In this document: positions 37,119 to 45,358 of the stretch, one piece after another
Layout: each line of letters opens with the position of its first letter
Position numbering within the stretch: the first letter of the stretch is position 1
From: Cellvibrionaceae bacterium 1162T.S.0a.05
GTDB taxonomy: Bacteria > Pseudomonadota > Gammaproteobacteria > Pseudomonadales > Cellvibrionaceae
Direction: 5' to 3'
NCBI GenBank assembly: GCA_000964245.1
Contig: LANB01000001.1
Coordinates: 1,281,501 to 1,345,500, forward strand
Length of the DNA stretch: 64,000 nucleotides
Translations under genes and position numbers: made by a program
The notes under the pieces: generated by a model
The model's input: only the letters and a program-made list of their open reading frames with translations
Told to the model about the DNA's origin: nothing
Database searches by the model: none

Positions 37119-38283
37119 TTTTTCAACAAAAATCTTACGCTCACTTGCGTTTTGCTTTTTTGCAGTAAGCTCCTTGTTGCTTGCTCAAGGCGCCTACGCT
37201 GCCGTACTGCCGGAAGACCGTGCCGATATTCTCTATCACAGTTTCGATGGCGGCGGGGTGACGATTCACGGCCCTTCGATTTTAATGCGAAAACAATTCA
37301 AGGAAAAAGTCAGTGTTTGGGGAAACTATTACGCTGACTACGTGACCAGTGCCTCTATCGATGTTGTAACCAGCGGTGCCAGTGAATATACCGAAGAGCG
37401 TATTGAGCAAACGGTCGGTATCGACTACCTTCAGGAAAAAAGTATTATCAGTGTTTTTTACAGCACCAGTGTGGAAAATGATTACGATGCAGAAACAAAA
37501 GGTATCGCAGTCAGCCAGGATTTTTTTGGTGACCTCACCACAATCTCGCTCTCTTATGTCCAGGGCGATGATATCGTTGGCAATAATACCGACCCAACCT
37601 TCGAGCGTTTTGCTAACCGCAAGCGTTACTCACTTGGCTTGAGCCAGATCCTCACCAAGAACTGGGTCATTGGTTTGAGTGCGGAATCTGTTATCGACGA
37701 AGGTTTTTTACAAAACCCCTATCGTAGCGTGCGTTTCCTGCTTCCCGGTGGCGGCGCCGCAGCGCGACAAAACGAAGACTACCCGGACACGCGCAACAGC
37801 GATGCCTATGCGATCCGCAGCATGTACTACTTACCCTGGCGCGCTGCCCTGCGTTTTGAATACCGCACCTACCTCGACAGCTGGGGGATTGAAGCAGACA
37901 ACGCCGAGATTCGCTACATCCAACCCTGGGGTCAGGATTGGGTCCTTGAAGCCAAGTACCGCTACTACACGCAGGACCAGGCGTTTTTCTACTCGGATCT
38001 CTACCCTTATCAGGATTACCAAACCTTTCTCGGGCGCGACAAGGAGTTGAGCACTTTCCAGGACAGTGCCGTCAGCCTCGGTGTGAGTTACAACGTGAAT
38101 TCACACTACTTATCCGCGTTTGAGAAAGTCTCGGTGAATCTCTTCGTTGACTACATGCAATTTTCCTACGACAACTTCCGCGAGGCGACGCCGGCAAATA
38201 CAGCTGAATTTGGTGTCGGTAATGAACCTTTTTACCAATACGATGCCAATGTAATTCGTTTCTTCGTATCCTTCTGGTATTGA
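37096..38283 (+). CDS. DUF3570 outer-membrane protein
   Basis: This is a large exported barrel-like protein of the DUF3570 family. The start is uncertain: the frame is open from 37054, but GTG at 37096 with GAAGG at 8 bp best fits the signal peptide (SLAFCFFAVSSLLLAQGAYA). The mature part has many amphipathic strands rich in Tyr and Asp (WGNYYADYVTSASIDVVTSG, ISVFYSTSVENDYDAETKG) and ends in FFVSFWY, an aromatic outer-membrane insertion signal. DUF3570 proteins co-occur with DUF4266 and TlpA genes; the function is unknown. It overlaps the DUF4266 gene by about 23 bp. Confidence 0.88.
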   Translation: MVAVVVTDFSTKILRSLAFCFFAVSSLLLAQGAYAAVLPEDRADILYHSFDGGGVTIHGPSILMRKQFKEKVSVWGNYYADYVTSASIDVVTSGASEYTEERIEQTVGIDYLQEKSIISVFYSTSVENDYDAETKGIAVSQDFFGDLTTISLSYVQGDDIVGNNTDPTFERFANRKRYSLGLSQILTKNWVIGLSAESVIDEGFLQNPYRSVRFLLPGGGAAARQNEDYPDTRNSDAYAIRSMYYLPWRAALRFEYRTYLDSWGIEADNAEIRYIQPWGQDWVLEAKYRYYTQDQAFFYSDLYPYQDYQTFLGRDKELSTFQDSAVSLGVSYNVNSHYLSAFEKVSVNLFVDYMQFSYDNFREATPANTAEFGVGNEPFYQYDANVIRFFVSFWY

Positions 38284-38297
38284 AGTTGTCGCCCATC

Positions 38298-38347
38298 TTG
38301 TGCCAGGCTTCTGGCACAACTATTAACAGACAAGTATTAACAGACAA
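38298..38347 (+). repeat. Hairpin followed by a 13-bp direct repeat
   Basis: A perfect 9-bp stem TTGTGCCAG/CTGGCACAA with a GCTT loop (38298-38319) is followed by TATTAACAGACAA at 38321-38333 and again at 38335-38347. There is no T-run, so it is not a classical terminator. It lies between DUF3570 and the next lipoprotein gene and may tune mRNA stability. Confidence 0.75.
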
Positions 38348-38355
38348 CCCGAATC

Positions 38356-39450
38356 ATGTTTAGACTCTTATTGACACTTGCGTTCGCGCTCACCTTTCTG
38401 AGTGCCTGCGATGAGGCTGGCTGGGACCCCGAAGGGGATGGCAGCAGCGGCCAAAACCCGAACAACGACTATTACTTCGGCCCCAATGATGTTTGGGAGC
38501 TGGTATTGCGCGACGATGACACATTCCGCATCACCCGCAAAGCTGAGCTGGATGCCACAATATTTGACGAGGATTTCGAAGGCAGTTACGAAACCCTGGC
38601 CAATGGCTATACCCGCCTCACTGTGGACGAAGCGCCAAGTGGCATCAATACAACCATCATGGCGCTGATACTCGACAATGACTCCGTCATTCTGCAGCCG
38701 ATTGAACAAGGTAGCCGACAAGTATTAGTGTTTGTGAGCCAGGGCGAATGCCCCGAGTCCAATACCGACGGTGTCTGGGTGCAATACAAATTTGAAAACA
38801 GTGCAGACACTGCCGCAGATGACCAAAGCTTTTTTGGTATCTGGCGCTTTAACCCAACGAACGCATCACTCGTGGTCTTCAATGACTACAATCTGGTTGA
38901 TATGGAAACCACACTCGGTGGCTTCACTGACCTCAGTGAAAATTGTGATGAAGGTTTGGCAAGCGATGAAACGTACGCCCATTTTTATGGCAACAATTAC
39001 GCCGCCTTAAACATCGATAAAGACGACAACAGCATCAATCAATATTTCCTCGGGTTACCCAGCCATTCAGTGGGCAGCACCAGCGATCTGAATCACAATT
39101 ATGTTGGCTTTATGTACGATGGCCAAAGCAACACAAACTCCGAAATTGCGGCTTCCTGTACTGATGGCGATTGCTTTATCTACAATGTTGAAAACGTCAA
39201 CTTTGTGGAATACGAAACCTCGAGCCATAGCGTTGCCCTGGTTGACGAAGTCAATGAACCCGCCACCGGTTTTGTCACTGGCACCTGGGAAAACATTGTT
39301 GGCAACACCGGTAATATTGCATGCGCCACCGTTTTTGATTTAGGTGACGACGACCAGACTTTCCTTGCCTGTGTTGCACAGTTCCCTGCTGAACGGGAAG
39401 AAGGCGACAGTGCAGACGCAGTCAATCTCTTTTTACTTTCCAACAACTAG
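38356..39450 (+). CDS. Lipoprotein of unknown function
   Basis: This 364-residue lipoprotein (lipobox LTFLSACD) has an acidic, Asn/Asp-rich mature sequence and paired cysteines (GECPESN, SENCDEG, AASCTDGDC, IACATV) that could form disulfides in the periplasm. The repeating WE/TG and strand-turn pattern suggests a beta-rich, perhaps propeller-like fold, but I do not recognise a family. It follows DUF3570 by 72 bp and is the last gene of the plus-strand envelope operon. Its stop codon coincides with the first base of the repeat at 39450. Confidence 0.75.
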   Translation: MFRLLLTLAFALTFLSACDEAGWDPEGDGSSGQNPNNDYYFGPNDVWELVLRDDDTFRITRKAELDATIFDEDFEGSYETLANGYTRLTVDEAPSGINTTIMALILDNDSVILQPIEQGSRQVLVFVSQGECPESNTDGVWVQYKFENSADTAADDQSFFGIWRFNPTNASLVVFNDYNLVDMETTLGGFTDLSENCDEGLASDETYAHFYGNNYAALNIDKDDNSINQYFLGLPSHSVGSTSDLNHNYVGFMYDGQSNTNSEIAASCTDGDCFIYNVENVNFVEYETSSHSVALVDEVNEPATGFVTGTWENIVGNTGNIACATVFDLGDDDQTFLACVAQFPAEREEGDSADAVNLFLLSNN

Positions 39451-39590
39451 GGAACCTCTGAAAAATGGCCTATTTTCCCTTTGGCGGCGTCAGCTCCGTG
39501 CTCGAATCCTCATTTACTCCAGTAAACTCCGGTTCTCCGCGCGGTGCTTCCTTGCCACAGAAAAAATATTTCCATTTTTCAGAGGCTCCC
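39450..39590. repeat. Second type of nested palindrome (MITE-like), 141 bp
   Basis: The ends GGGAACCTCTGAAAAATGG and CCATTTTTCAGAGGCTCCC pair with one mismatch over 19 bp. The centre contains the smaller palindrome TTTACTCCAGTAAA inside a GGAG/CTCC-rich stem. The core is unrelated to the six-copy family. The left end coincides with the stop codon of the upstream lipoprotein gene, as expected if it inserted at or just after the gene end. It has no coding capacity, so it would be non-autonomous. Confidence 0.8.
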
Positions 39591-39807
39591 TGGCAATGAT
39601 GTTTTGCGCAGTGATTGCCGAATTCTATAAAAAACTTGTCTAAGTAAAAGGCTGGAAAGTTTTTCAAGTCAGCTAAGCTTAAGTCAAGGGTAAGGACTGA
39701 AGTATGTCGTAGCCGAACCCGCCAATTTTTCGTCAAGCTAGTTATGCAGTCAGTGTGGCGAACCCCTGTAGCCGGGCTGTAGCCGAGTAGTAACATCCGG
39801 CTCAATT
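39591..39807. other. Non-coding stretch between the 141-bp repeat and the GNAT terminator
   Basis: No supported gene. GTAGCCG recurs three times (near 39708, 39768 and 39778) among short GC-rich stems, which raises the possibility of a small structured RNA. No promoter or known RNA family was recognised. Confidence 0.4.
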
Positions 39808-39845
39808 AAAAAGCCGTCACCGCCACGTGCGATGTCGGCTTTTTT
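39808..39845. terminator. Bidirectional intrinsic terminator
   Basis: AAAAAGCCG pairs with CGGCTTTTT around a GC-rich loop, with T-runs on both strands. It directly abuts the stop codon of the GNAT gene on the minus strand and would also stop read-through from the plus-strand envelope operon. Confidence 0.8.
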
Positions 39846-40258
39846 CATTTTATCTGCGCATTCCTTTCAAGTACAAAACAACTCGGGTGTTGGTTATACC
39901 CCACGTGGCCGTAATAAGACTCAGCCGCAGGTGCTGCCAATAAAATTAATTTACATTTCGACCCCAGAGCGTCCTGGGTTTTCCGTTGTAAAGACTTTCC
40001 GACCCCGGAACCTTGCCAGGCTTTATCCACCGCGAGATCGGAAAGATAACACGCATAGTAAAAGTCTGTGATAGAGCGGGCTATGCCCACAAGCTTTTCT
40101 GAGTTATAGGCGGCAACGATTAAATTCGCGTGCTTGAGCATACCTTGCATACACTCATGGTCTTCTACAGGACGCCGGGCTGCCAGGCCCGAACGATGCA
40201 GAATATCAATAAAATCATTCACACTGATTTCGGGGTTTGTTTTGAATTCCAGTGGCAT
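39845..40258 (-). CDS. GNAT family N-acetyltransferase
   Basis: This 137-residue acetyltransferase has the family signature AYNSEKLVGIARSITD, the LSDLAVDKAWQGSGVGKSL motif A (acetyl-CoA pyrophosphate loop QGSGVG), and a closing YYGHVGYNQH strand. The ATG at 40258 is preferred to the GTG one codon upstream. It is cytosolic; the substrate is unknown. It lies 74 bp downstream of the Kdo-kinase gene on the same strand and may be co-transcribed with it. Confidence 0.92.
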   Translation of the reverse strand: MPLEFKTNPEISVNDFIDILHRSGLAARRPVEDHECMQGMLKHANLIVAAYNSEKLVGIARSITDFYYACYLSDLAVDKAWQGSGVGKSLQRKTQDALGSKCKLILLAAPAAESYYGHVGYNQHPSCFVLERNAQIK

Positions 40259-40332
40259 CACGTACTCTTTATCATTTTTTTATTTTCCCAATGCGTTTTC
40301 CCGGATTCTATGTTGGTTGCGCTTTCGATAGC

Positions 40333-41136
40333 TCAATGAGCGCGCCGGGAATAGCCATCCAGCAATACAGACCAATCGTCTGTAGCAAAATGAAAATGCG
40401 CATGCAGTGTACTTTCCTTTTGCAGGGAACGATGCAAACGAGCAAGATTGGCTGACTTCCATTTTTCACTGCGTAAATTACCGCGCAGTTCACATTTATC
40501 AAAATCCAGAAGATACACTTGCGCCTGTGCTTTGTCAGATTCACAAAGGAGAATATTGTGCGCATTTAAATCTGCATGATAAACGCCCTCATCATGGAAA
40601 CGTCGAATGACCTGACCGACTGTTCGCCACTGGCTTGATTCAAGTTTCTCACGACACAAAAGCTCTACCAAATTCTCACTGCATGTAAGCGCCTCGACAA
40701 TGATATCCATTTTGCAGAATAAAAAGTGCTTTTTTTGAGCGAATGCAATCGGCCTTGGTACTGGCAACCCCCTCTTCGCCAGCTCATCCAGGAGTAAAAA
40801 TTCTTTTTCTGCCCGGCTTGGCATAAAGGGCAAACAAATAAAACAATCACGTGAAAATATCTGCATTAAACCGCCGCGCCGATAATGTCTGAGAATGCAC
40901 TCGGTTTCATTGACCTTGAAGCGTAAAATGGTGCCGCGGCCACTCGTTGAACATGTGCTGGCACCGCGTTCTTGCCAGTAAGATGCGTCAAACACAGCAG
41001 GCGTGAATTCGGGTAGAATTTCAGGCTTGTATCTTGCTTTAATTTTAGAAGTTTCGTACTTTTCGTGCATTTCGTACTTATCGCGAGCTTTTCGCTCATC
41101 GAAAGTGGGGGCCAAGTTACTTTCTTGTGCGAGCAT
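40333..41136 (-). CDS. kdkA: 3-deoxy-D-manno-octulosonic acid (Kdo) kinase
   Basis: This LPS inner-core kinase of the WaaP/KdkA type phosphorylates Kdo at the cytoplasmic face of the inner membrane. The kinase-like motifs are clear: the catalytic loop YHADLNAHNILL and the metal site LLDFDKCELRG, with SGRGTILRF as a glycine-rich loop and LRHYRRGGL. The ATG at 41136 with AAGGA at 7 bp is preferred to 41154; the length of about 267 is slightly above the family, owing to a Lys/Glu-rich N-terminal extension. It is divergent from a heptosyltransferase, which supports a role in LPS core assembly. Confidence 0.92.
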   Translation of the reverse strand: MLAQESNLAPTFDERKARDKYEMHEKYETSKIKARYKPEILPEFTPAVFDASYWQERGASTCSTSGRGTILRFKVNETECILRHYRRGGLMQIFSRDCFICLPFMPSRAEKEFLLLDELAKRGLPVPRPIAFAQKKHFLFCKMDIIVEALTCSENLVELLCREKLESSQWRTVGQVIRRFHDEGVYHADLNAHNILLCESDKAQAQVYLLDFDKCELRGNLRSEKWKSANLARLHRSLQKESTLHAHFHFATDDWSVLLDGYSRRAH

Positions 41137-41366
41137 GGCATCATCCTTGTGCATAAAATTTCTCGGGGCTTACAACTGACTTATACCTGGTCAACGGTCT
41201 CTGATAATTTGCTCAAGCTGAATACAAGAATCAACCCCTACACAGCACACAAAATATATCAAAATATTTAAAAATACAAAGAGGCCAGAGAACATGTGCG
41301 ATTATACTCTCAAAGCAGGTTTGAGCTAAATGCCGTTTCACACTTTATTACAAGGATGAAAACGCC

Positions 41367-42443
41367 GTGACAGAAGTAAAAGGTTCCCCAAAAGCGGTTG
41401 CAGAAGGAACTCGGCCTCACTCTATTTGTATATTGCGGCTCTCGGCCATAGGTGATGTGTGCAATGCCCTCGCGGTTGTACAGGAGATCCAACGCCAGTG
41501 GCCCGAAAGCAAACTGACCTGGATCATCGGCCGTTCGGAGTTTGCCTTACTCAAAAATATTCACGGTATTGAGTTCATAATTTACGATAAGCAGACGGGC
41601 TTTAAAGGCCTGGTCGCCCTCTGGCGACGTTTGCGCAAGCAGCGTTTTGACGCACTTTTGCACATGCAAACCGCATTTAGAGCGAGCCTTGTCAGTCTTT
41701 GTATCAAAGCCAAACGCCGTATCGGTTTTGATTCTGCGCGCACCAGAGAATTGCAAACGCTGTTTTGTAACGAACACATCGCGCCTTTCGAGAAGCCCCA
41801 CGTGCTGGACGGTTTTATCGGCTTCGCTCACCAACTCGGGCTCAAGGACTTTGAACCCAAGTGGGAATTTCCTCTTGAAAAAGAAGCTCAACGTTGGGCG
41901 CACTTTATTACGGCGTGTAAACCTTTTGTTTTAATTTCACCTTGTGCAAGTAAAGCTGAGCGCAATTGGTCTATAGAGAAGTATGCCCACATTGCAGACA
42001 ATTTAAACGAACGCGGCTATACCGTAGTGCTTACTACAGGAAATCGCAGTGAAGAAACGCAGGTTGCCAAAGCCATCGAAAAAGCGAGCACTGCATCCCT
42101 GGTAAATTTAGCAGGTTCAACCAATTTGCAAGAGGTGCTGGCCTTGATTAAGTGTGCCAGTTTCGTTATCTCACCTGATTCCGGCCCGTTACATATGAGT
42201 GTCATGCTGGGCACCCCGGTAATAGGGCTCTACGCGCACAGCAACCCCGCACGTACAGGGCCCTGGCATTATCGTGAATATTGCATCAATCATTACACTC
42301 AACATATCGAAGCGCAGTTCAATCAGAATGTGGATGCACTTCCCTGGGGAAAGCGTGCCAAAGGCAAGCATCTAATGGAAGGTATCAGTTTGCAGGAAGT
42401 TCAGGAAAAAATTGATGCCCTGACCGTTGAACTGAAAATTTAA
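41367..42443 (+). CDS. ADP-heptose:LPS heptosyltransferase family (GT9) protein
   Basis: This 358-residue GT-B enzyme of glycosyltransferase family 9 adds heptose to the LPS inner core at the inner membrane. Motifs are the N-terminal ILRLSAIGDVCNALAVV, KRRIGFDSARTRE, ISPCASKAERNWS, and the donor-site VISPDSGPLHMSVMLGTPVIG. The GTG start has AAGGA at about 10 bp; an ATG at 41356 runs into a stop after four codons. It could be WaaF- or WaaC-like; sequence alone does not decide. It is divergent from kdkA. Confidence 0.92.
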   Translation: MTEVKGSPKAVAEGTRPHSICILRLSAIGDVCNALAVVQEIQRQWPESKLTWIIGRSEFALLKNIHGIEFIIYDKQTGFKGLVALWRRLRKQRFDALLHMQTAFRASLVSLCIKAKRRIGFDSARTRELQTLFCNEHIAPFEKPHVLDGFIGFAHQLGLKDFEPKWEFPLEKEAQRWAHFITACKPFVLISPCASKAERNWSIEKYAHIADNLNERGYTVVLTTGNRSEETQVAKAIEKASTASLVNLAGSTNLQEVLALIKCASFVISPDSGPLHMSVMLGTPVIGLYAHSNPARTGPWHYREYCINHYTQHIEAQFNQNVDALPWGKRAKGKHLMEGISLQEVQEKIDALTVELKI

Positions 42444-42504
42444 AAACGATATACCACTGTAAAACGAATGCACTGAGCAAGCAGCGCACACAATCAACCG
42501 GCGT

Positions 42505-43593
42505 TTAAATCAAATTTAAATACTGTTTTGCCGCTATCTCAGGCATGATATTTTGTAAAATAGCGGGACATTCCTGATCCGGGTAATTGTTCAAAGCCAA
42601 TTCCATTTTATTAACAAGTGAACTCGCATCGCCAACGGGCGCCAGTAAGTGAGCAAGCTCCCCGGTTAATATCTCATTCGGCCCATGACGACAATCAGTA
42701 CTGACAACTCGGGTTCCACAAAGCATTGCCTCCACGAGGACCATACCAAACCCTTCAGCTTCTGAACTTAGTACCAATAAACTGGCATGCGTATACCATA
42801 CGTAAGGGTTCTGAACGAAGCCAGCGACAATAACCGTGTTTTCCAAACCGTATTTCGAAATCGCTGTTCTTAGTTTTTTGCTATCTTCACAAAGCAACAC
42901 TAATTTTAGTGATGCAAAAACGGGTTTTTCGATTAAACGTTTCATTGCAGAAAAAAGCACGTCATGCCGTTTCATACGGGCAAACCTGCCCGCATGGACA
43001 ATATAATCATAGTCAGGCTTAACAAATTCCTGCTGCAGCCCTGATCGCAAACCTTCAATATCAACAGGGTTATAAATACAACGGACTTGCCTTGCGCGTA
43101 TCACTTTACTGTGCTCCAGTTCAGCCCTTAAGCCCTGAGAGACACACACAAGGTTTTTATTGTTGAAGATTTTGAAGATTGCCTTTTGACGAAAATACTT
43201 GATTGGCCCCAATTTTCTGGCGCGTTTTAATTTTTCTTCAATCGAGTTATGAACAACATACCAGACATTGTCCAAATCGGCTTTTGCAACCACCGGATGC
43301 GCGCCATCCAGATTCGACAACACCAGGTCAAAGCCACCTTGCCTTTGTGCCAGCGTACGCAATGCCTCTGCTGCAACTTTTATATTTTTTTTCTGATAAA
43401 GTTTTGCCTTATTGTCTTCTAATAAAAAACAAACAGGAAAATCAGCCTCCAGCTCATAATCCTTGAGGGCTTTCACAACAATAAGGCAAGCTTTATGACC
43501 CAAATGACATAGGGTTCTCACCAGTGTAATGCAGACTTTTTCAGCGCCACCACCATTCAGGGTATCCACAATGACTGCAACGTTATAATTCAC
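42505..43593 (-). CDS. Glycosyltransferase family 4 protein
   Basis: This 362-residue GT-B glycosyltransferase has the GT4 N-terminus TLNGGGAEKVCITLVRTL, the acceptor-to-donor linker YIVHAGRFARMKRHDVLFSA, and the nucleotide-sugar motif SSEAEGFGMVLVEAMLCG, whose E-x7-E pair is typical of retaining enzymes. It begins with GTG immediately after the TAA of the preceding gene (TAAGTG), so the two are co-translated. The sugar is unknown; LPS core or O-chain is likely from context. Confidence 0.93.
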   Translation of the reverse strand: MNYNVAVIVDTLNGGGAEKVCITLVRTLCHLGHKACLIVVKALKDYELEADFPVCFLLEDNKAKLYQKKNIKVAAEALRTLAQRQGGFDLVLSNLDGAHPVVAKADLDNVWYVVHNSIEEKLKRARKLGPIKYFRQKAIFKIFNNKNLVCVSQGLRAELEHSKVIRARQVRCIYNPVDIEGLRSGLQQEFVKPDYDYIVHAGRFARMKRHDVLFSAMKRLIEKPVFASLKLVLLCEDSKKLRTAISKYGLENTVIVAGFVQNPYVWYTHASLLVLSSEAEGFGMVLVEAMLCGTRVVSTDCRHGPNEILTGELAHLLAPVGDASSLVNKMELALNNYPDQECPAILQNIMPEIAAKQYLNLI

Positions 43594-44715
43594 TTATGCT
43601 TTGCCTCTAGAGACATTGATGCCCAACATAGCCAACAGCTCTGCGACCACAACGTGCAGTGCCGTATTTTCCACAATCGGCTCGGCTTTCGTTCGCACGC
43701 TCAAATCGTCTCGCGGGTTGGCAAGCACATCAAGCGTTGCTGTAAGTAATTCCTCCAGAGTGTTTGCGGCGTATCGTATTCCATAGTGAGTAACACAGGC
43801 ATCAATACGGGTTTTTTGGTCGCTGGCTACGGCCATCGCAACAATATTCCGTTGTCCGCACGCCAGGGCCTGGAGCAAGGCACTGCCTCCCGAAAGGATA
43901 TTGAGATGCGCGTGTCGCAATAACGTATTAAACACCTCGCCCGAACAAGAATGAATAACAATTCGTTTGCTTTCACTGGGGACGCTGATTGTTCCCGGAT
44001 AGTTTTTTCCTGCCACCAACACAATAGGTAAACGGGTATGGTTTTCCAGCTCCCGAGCAAACTTTTCGAGAAAATCTACTGCAAGTAGCGCCCTGCTTTT
44101 ATCCAGATAATTTCCGCCACCGCCCGCGTTCAGGAATATATAGGCCTGCGATTCCAGACCGTACTCCTTTAATGATTGATATTGTTGTTCACGGGTTTGC
44201 TCACGAAAAACAGGCCCAACGAAATGAGGAAAAGGAGCGTGCATATATTTAAGTTTCAAGCGCTGCCAGCCACTCAAGGCGCGACCAAGGGCCTCGTATT
44301 GCGCCACAAAGAGTTTATCGGTATTGCGCAACCTGCGTATACCCAGTGCGCGTTTTAGTTTTTTGTCGTGTTGCGCCACATAAACGGTTTTTATTCCCTT
44401 TTTACGGCAATACGCTAACTGTGCTGCCCGACCTGAGGCATCAAAAAATACCAGCTGTGGCTTTATAGCATCAATTGCAGCGAAGACCTCAGCACTGCAG
44501 AGCGTGGGTGATTGACTTAATTCATAGGTACGAAAAGGGCAACTTGAAAAGTAGGGTGCATTGCGATTCAAACCAAAAACAATATCTCCCTGTACCGCAT
44601 ATTGATTAAATTCATCTTTAAGCGCTTCTGCGATGCATAAAGAGCGGGCGTATTCGCCCATACCTTGCGTGCCTGATACCGGTAAAAACAGAATTGTTGG
44701 CTGCCCGGTCGCCAC
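43594..44715 (-). CDS. GT-B-like glycosyltransferase (PseG/MurG type)
   Basis: This 373-residue protein has the layout of GT28/PseG-type transferases. The N-terminal PVSGTQGMGEYARSLCIA resembles the glycine loop of MurG/PseG, NAGGGGNYLDKSRA lies at the domain joint, and the donor-site loop is LNILSGGSALLQALACGQRN. The GTG start overlaps the upstream stop by one base (TAGTG). It probably acts in envelope glycan synthesis with its two neighbours; no exact activity can be assigned. Confidence 0.75.
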   Translation of the reverse strand: MATGQPTILFLPVSGTQGMGEYARSLCIAEALKDEFNQYAVQGDIVFGLNRNAPYFSSCPFRTYELSQSPTLCSAEVFAAIDAIKPQLVFFDASGRAAQLAYCRKKGIKTVYVAQHDKKLKRALGIRRLRNTDKLFVAQYEALGRALSGWQRLKLKYMHAPFPHFVGPVFREQTREQQYQSLKEYGLESQAYIFLNAGGGGNYLDKSRALLAVDFLEKFARELENHTRLPIVLVAGKNYPGTISVPSESKRIVIHSCSGEVFNTLLRHAHLNILSGGSALLQALACGQRNIVAMAVASDQKTRIDACVTHYGIRYAANTLEELLTATLDVLANPRDDLSVRTKAEPIVENTALHVVVAELLAMLGINVSRGKA

Positions 44716-45149
44716 TAGCTCCGTGTACCTTTTGCAAATTGTTGGTTTACCAGCGCATTCAATGTGGAAACAAAAAGAACAGATAAGAGAAAAGCCCAGC
44801 CAAAATTAATATTGGGCGTCGTCATAAATACCAGAAACTTAAGGACTAGCGCAGCTAGACACAAGCCATAACATTTTTTAAGGTGTCTGGTGTTATTGGT
44901 ACGAAATAACCAAGCTCCGAGCACCAAACAAAATGACAGTACGATGTTCGCTAAATTTAGCACCAGCACAGGCCAGAAAAACGCCTCTGGTGTTTGCAAC
45001 ATTTTTCCGGTGGTCCAATAAAGAAGCGAATAAAGCAAACCCAGCGAACCAAAAAAGGCGCCAGCATAAATCATCTTGTGGAGCAGGTTTTGCGCCGGTG
45101 TTATCTGTTGGCCAGTGGCGTCTCCCCCGGAATTATTGATATTTTTCAT
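44715..45149 (-). CDS. Small integral membrane protein, four helices
   Basis: This 144-residue protein has four hydrophobic segments (about 28-50, 60-83, 95-112 and 115-133) and short charged loops. No family was recognised; it resembles small GtrA-like or subunit-type membrane proteins near glycosyltransferases only in general form. It is the first gene of the three-gene glycosyltransferase operon and overlaps the next gene by one base, so it probably serves the same pathway. Confidence 0.75.
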   Translation of the reverse strand: MKNINNSGGDATGQQITPAQNLLHKMIYAGAFFGSLGLLYSLLYWTTGKMLQTPEAFFWPVLVLNLANIVLSFCLVLGAWLFRTNNTRHLKKCYGLCLAALVLKFLVFMTTPNINFGWAFLLSVLFVSTLNALVNQQFAKGTRS

Positions 45150-45358
45150 TTTGATTGATCCAAACCTGACTTTGTTTACATCGTCATTGTAACGTTCTTA
45201 CTCATAGCTTCTGCGCAATTTGCCAACAATTTCGCGATTCCTGACGCACTGCTTTCGACATTCGCCAATCAGAAACAGGTTTACTGCTGACTCTACCCTC
45301 AAGCCCAGGTAGAATACGGCTAAACCTCTACCAACTTAAGTAAGCAACGTATCCAAAT

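Noticed and set aside
39470-39805. Minus-strand open frame of 111 codons next to the GNAT gene
   Set aside because: It crosses the 141-bp palindromic repeat and the composition is repeat-derived; there is no ribosome-binding site or recognisable domain.
39591-39807. A riboswitch or small regulatory RNA with recurring GTAGCCG stems
   Set aside because: No known riboswitch consensus fits, there is no downstream gene on the plus strand, and the hairpin at 39808 is explained as the terminator of the GNAT gene.
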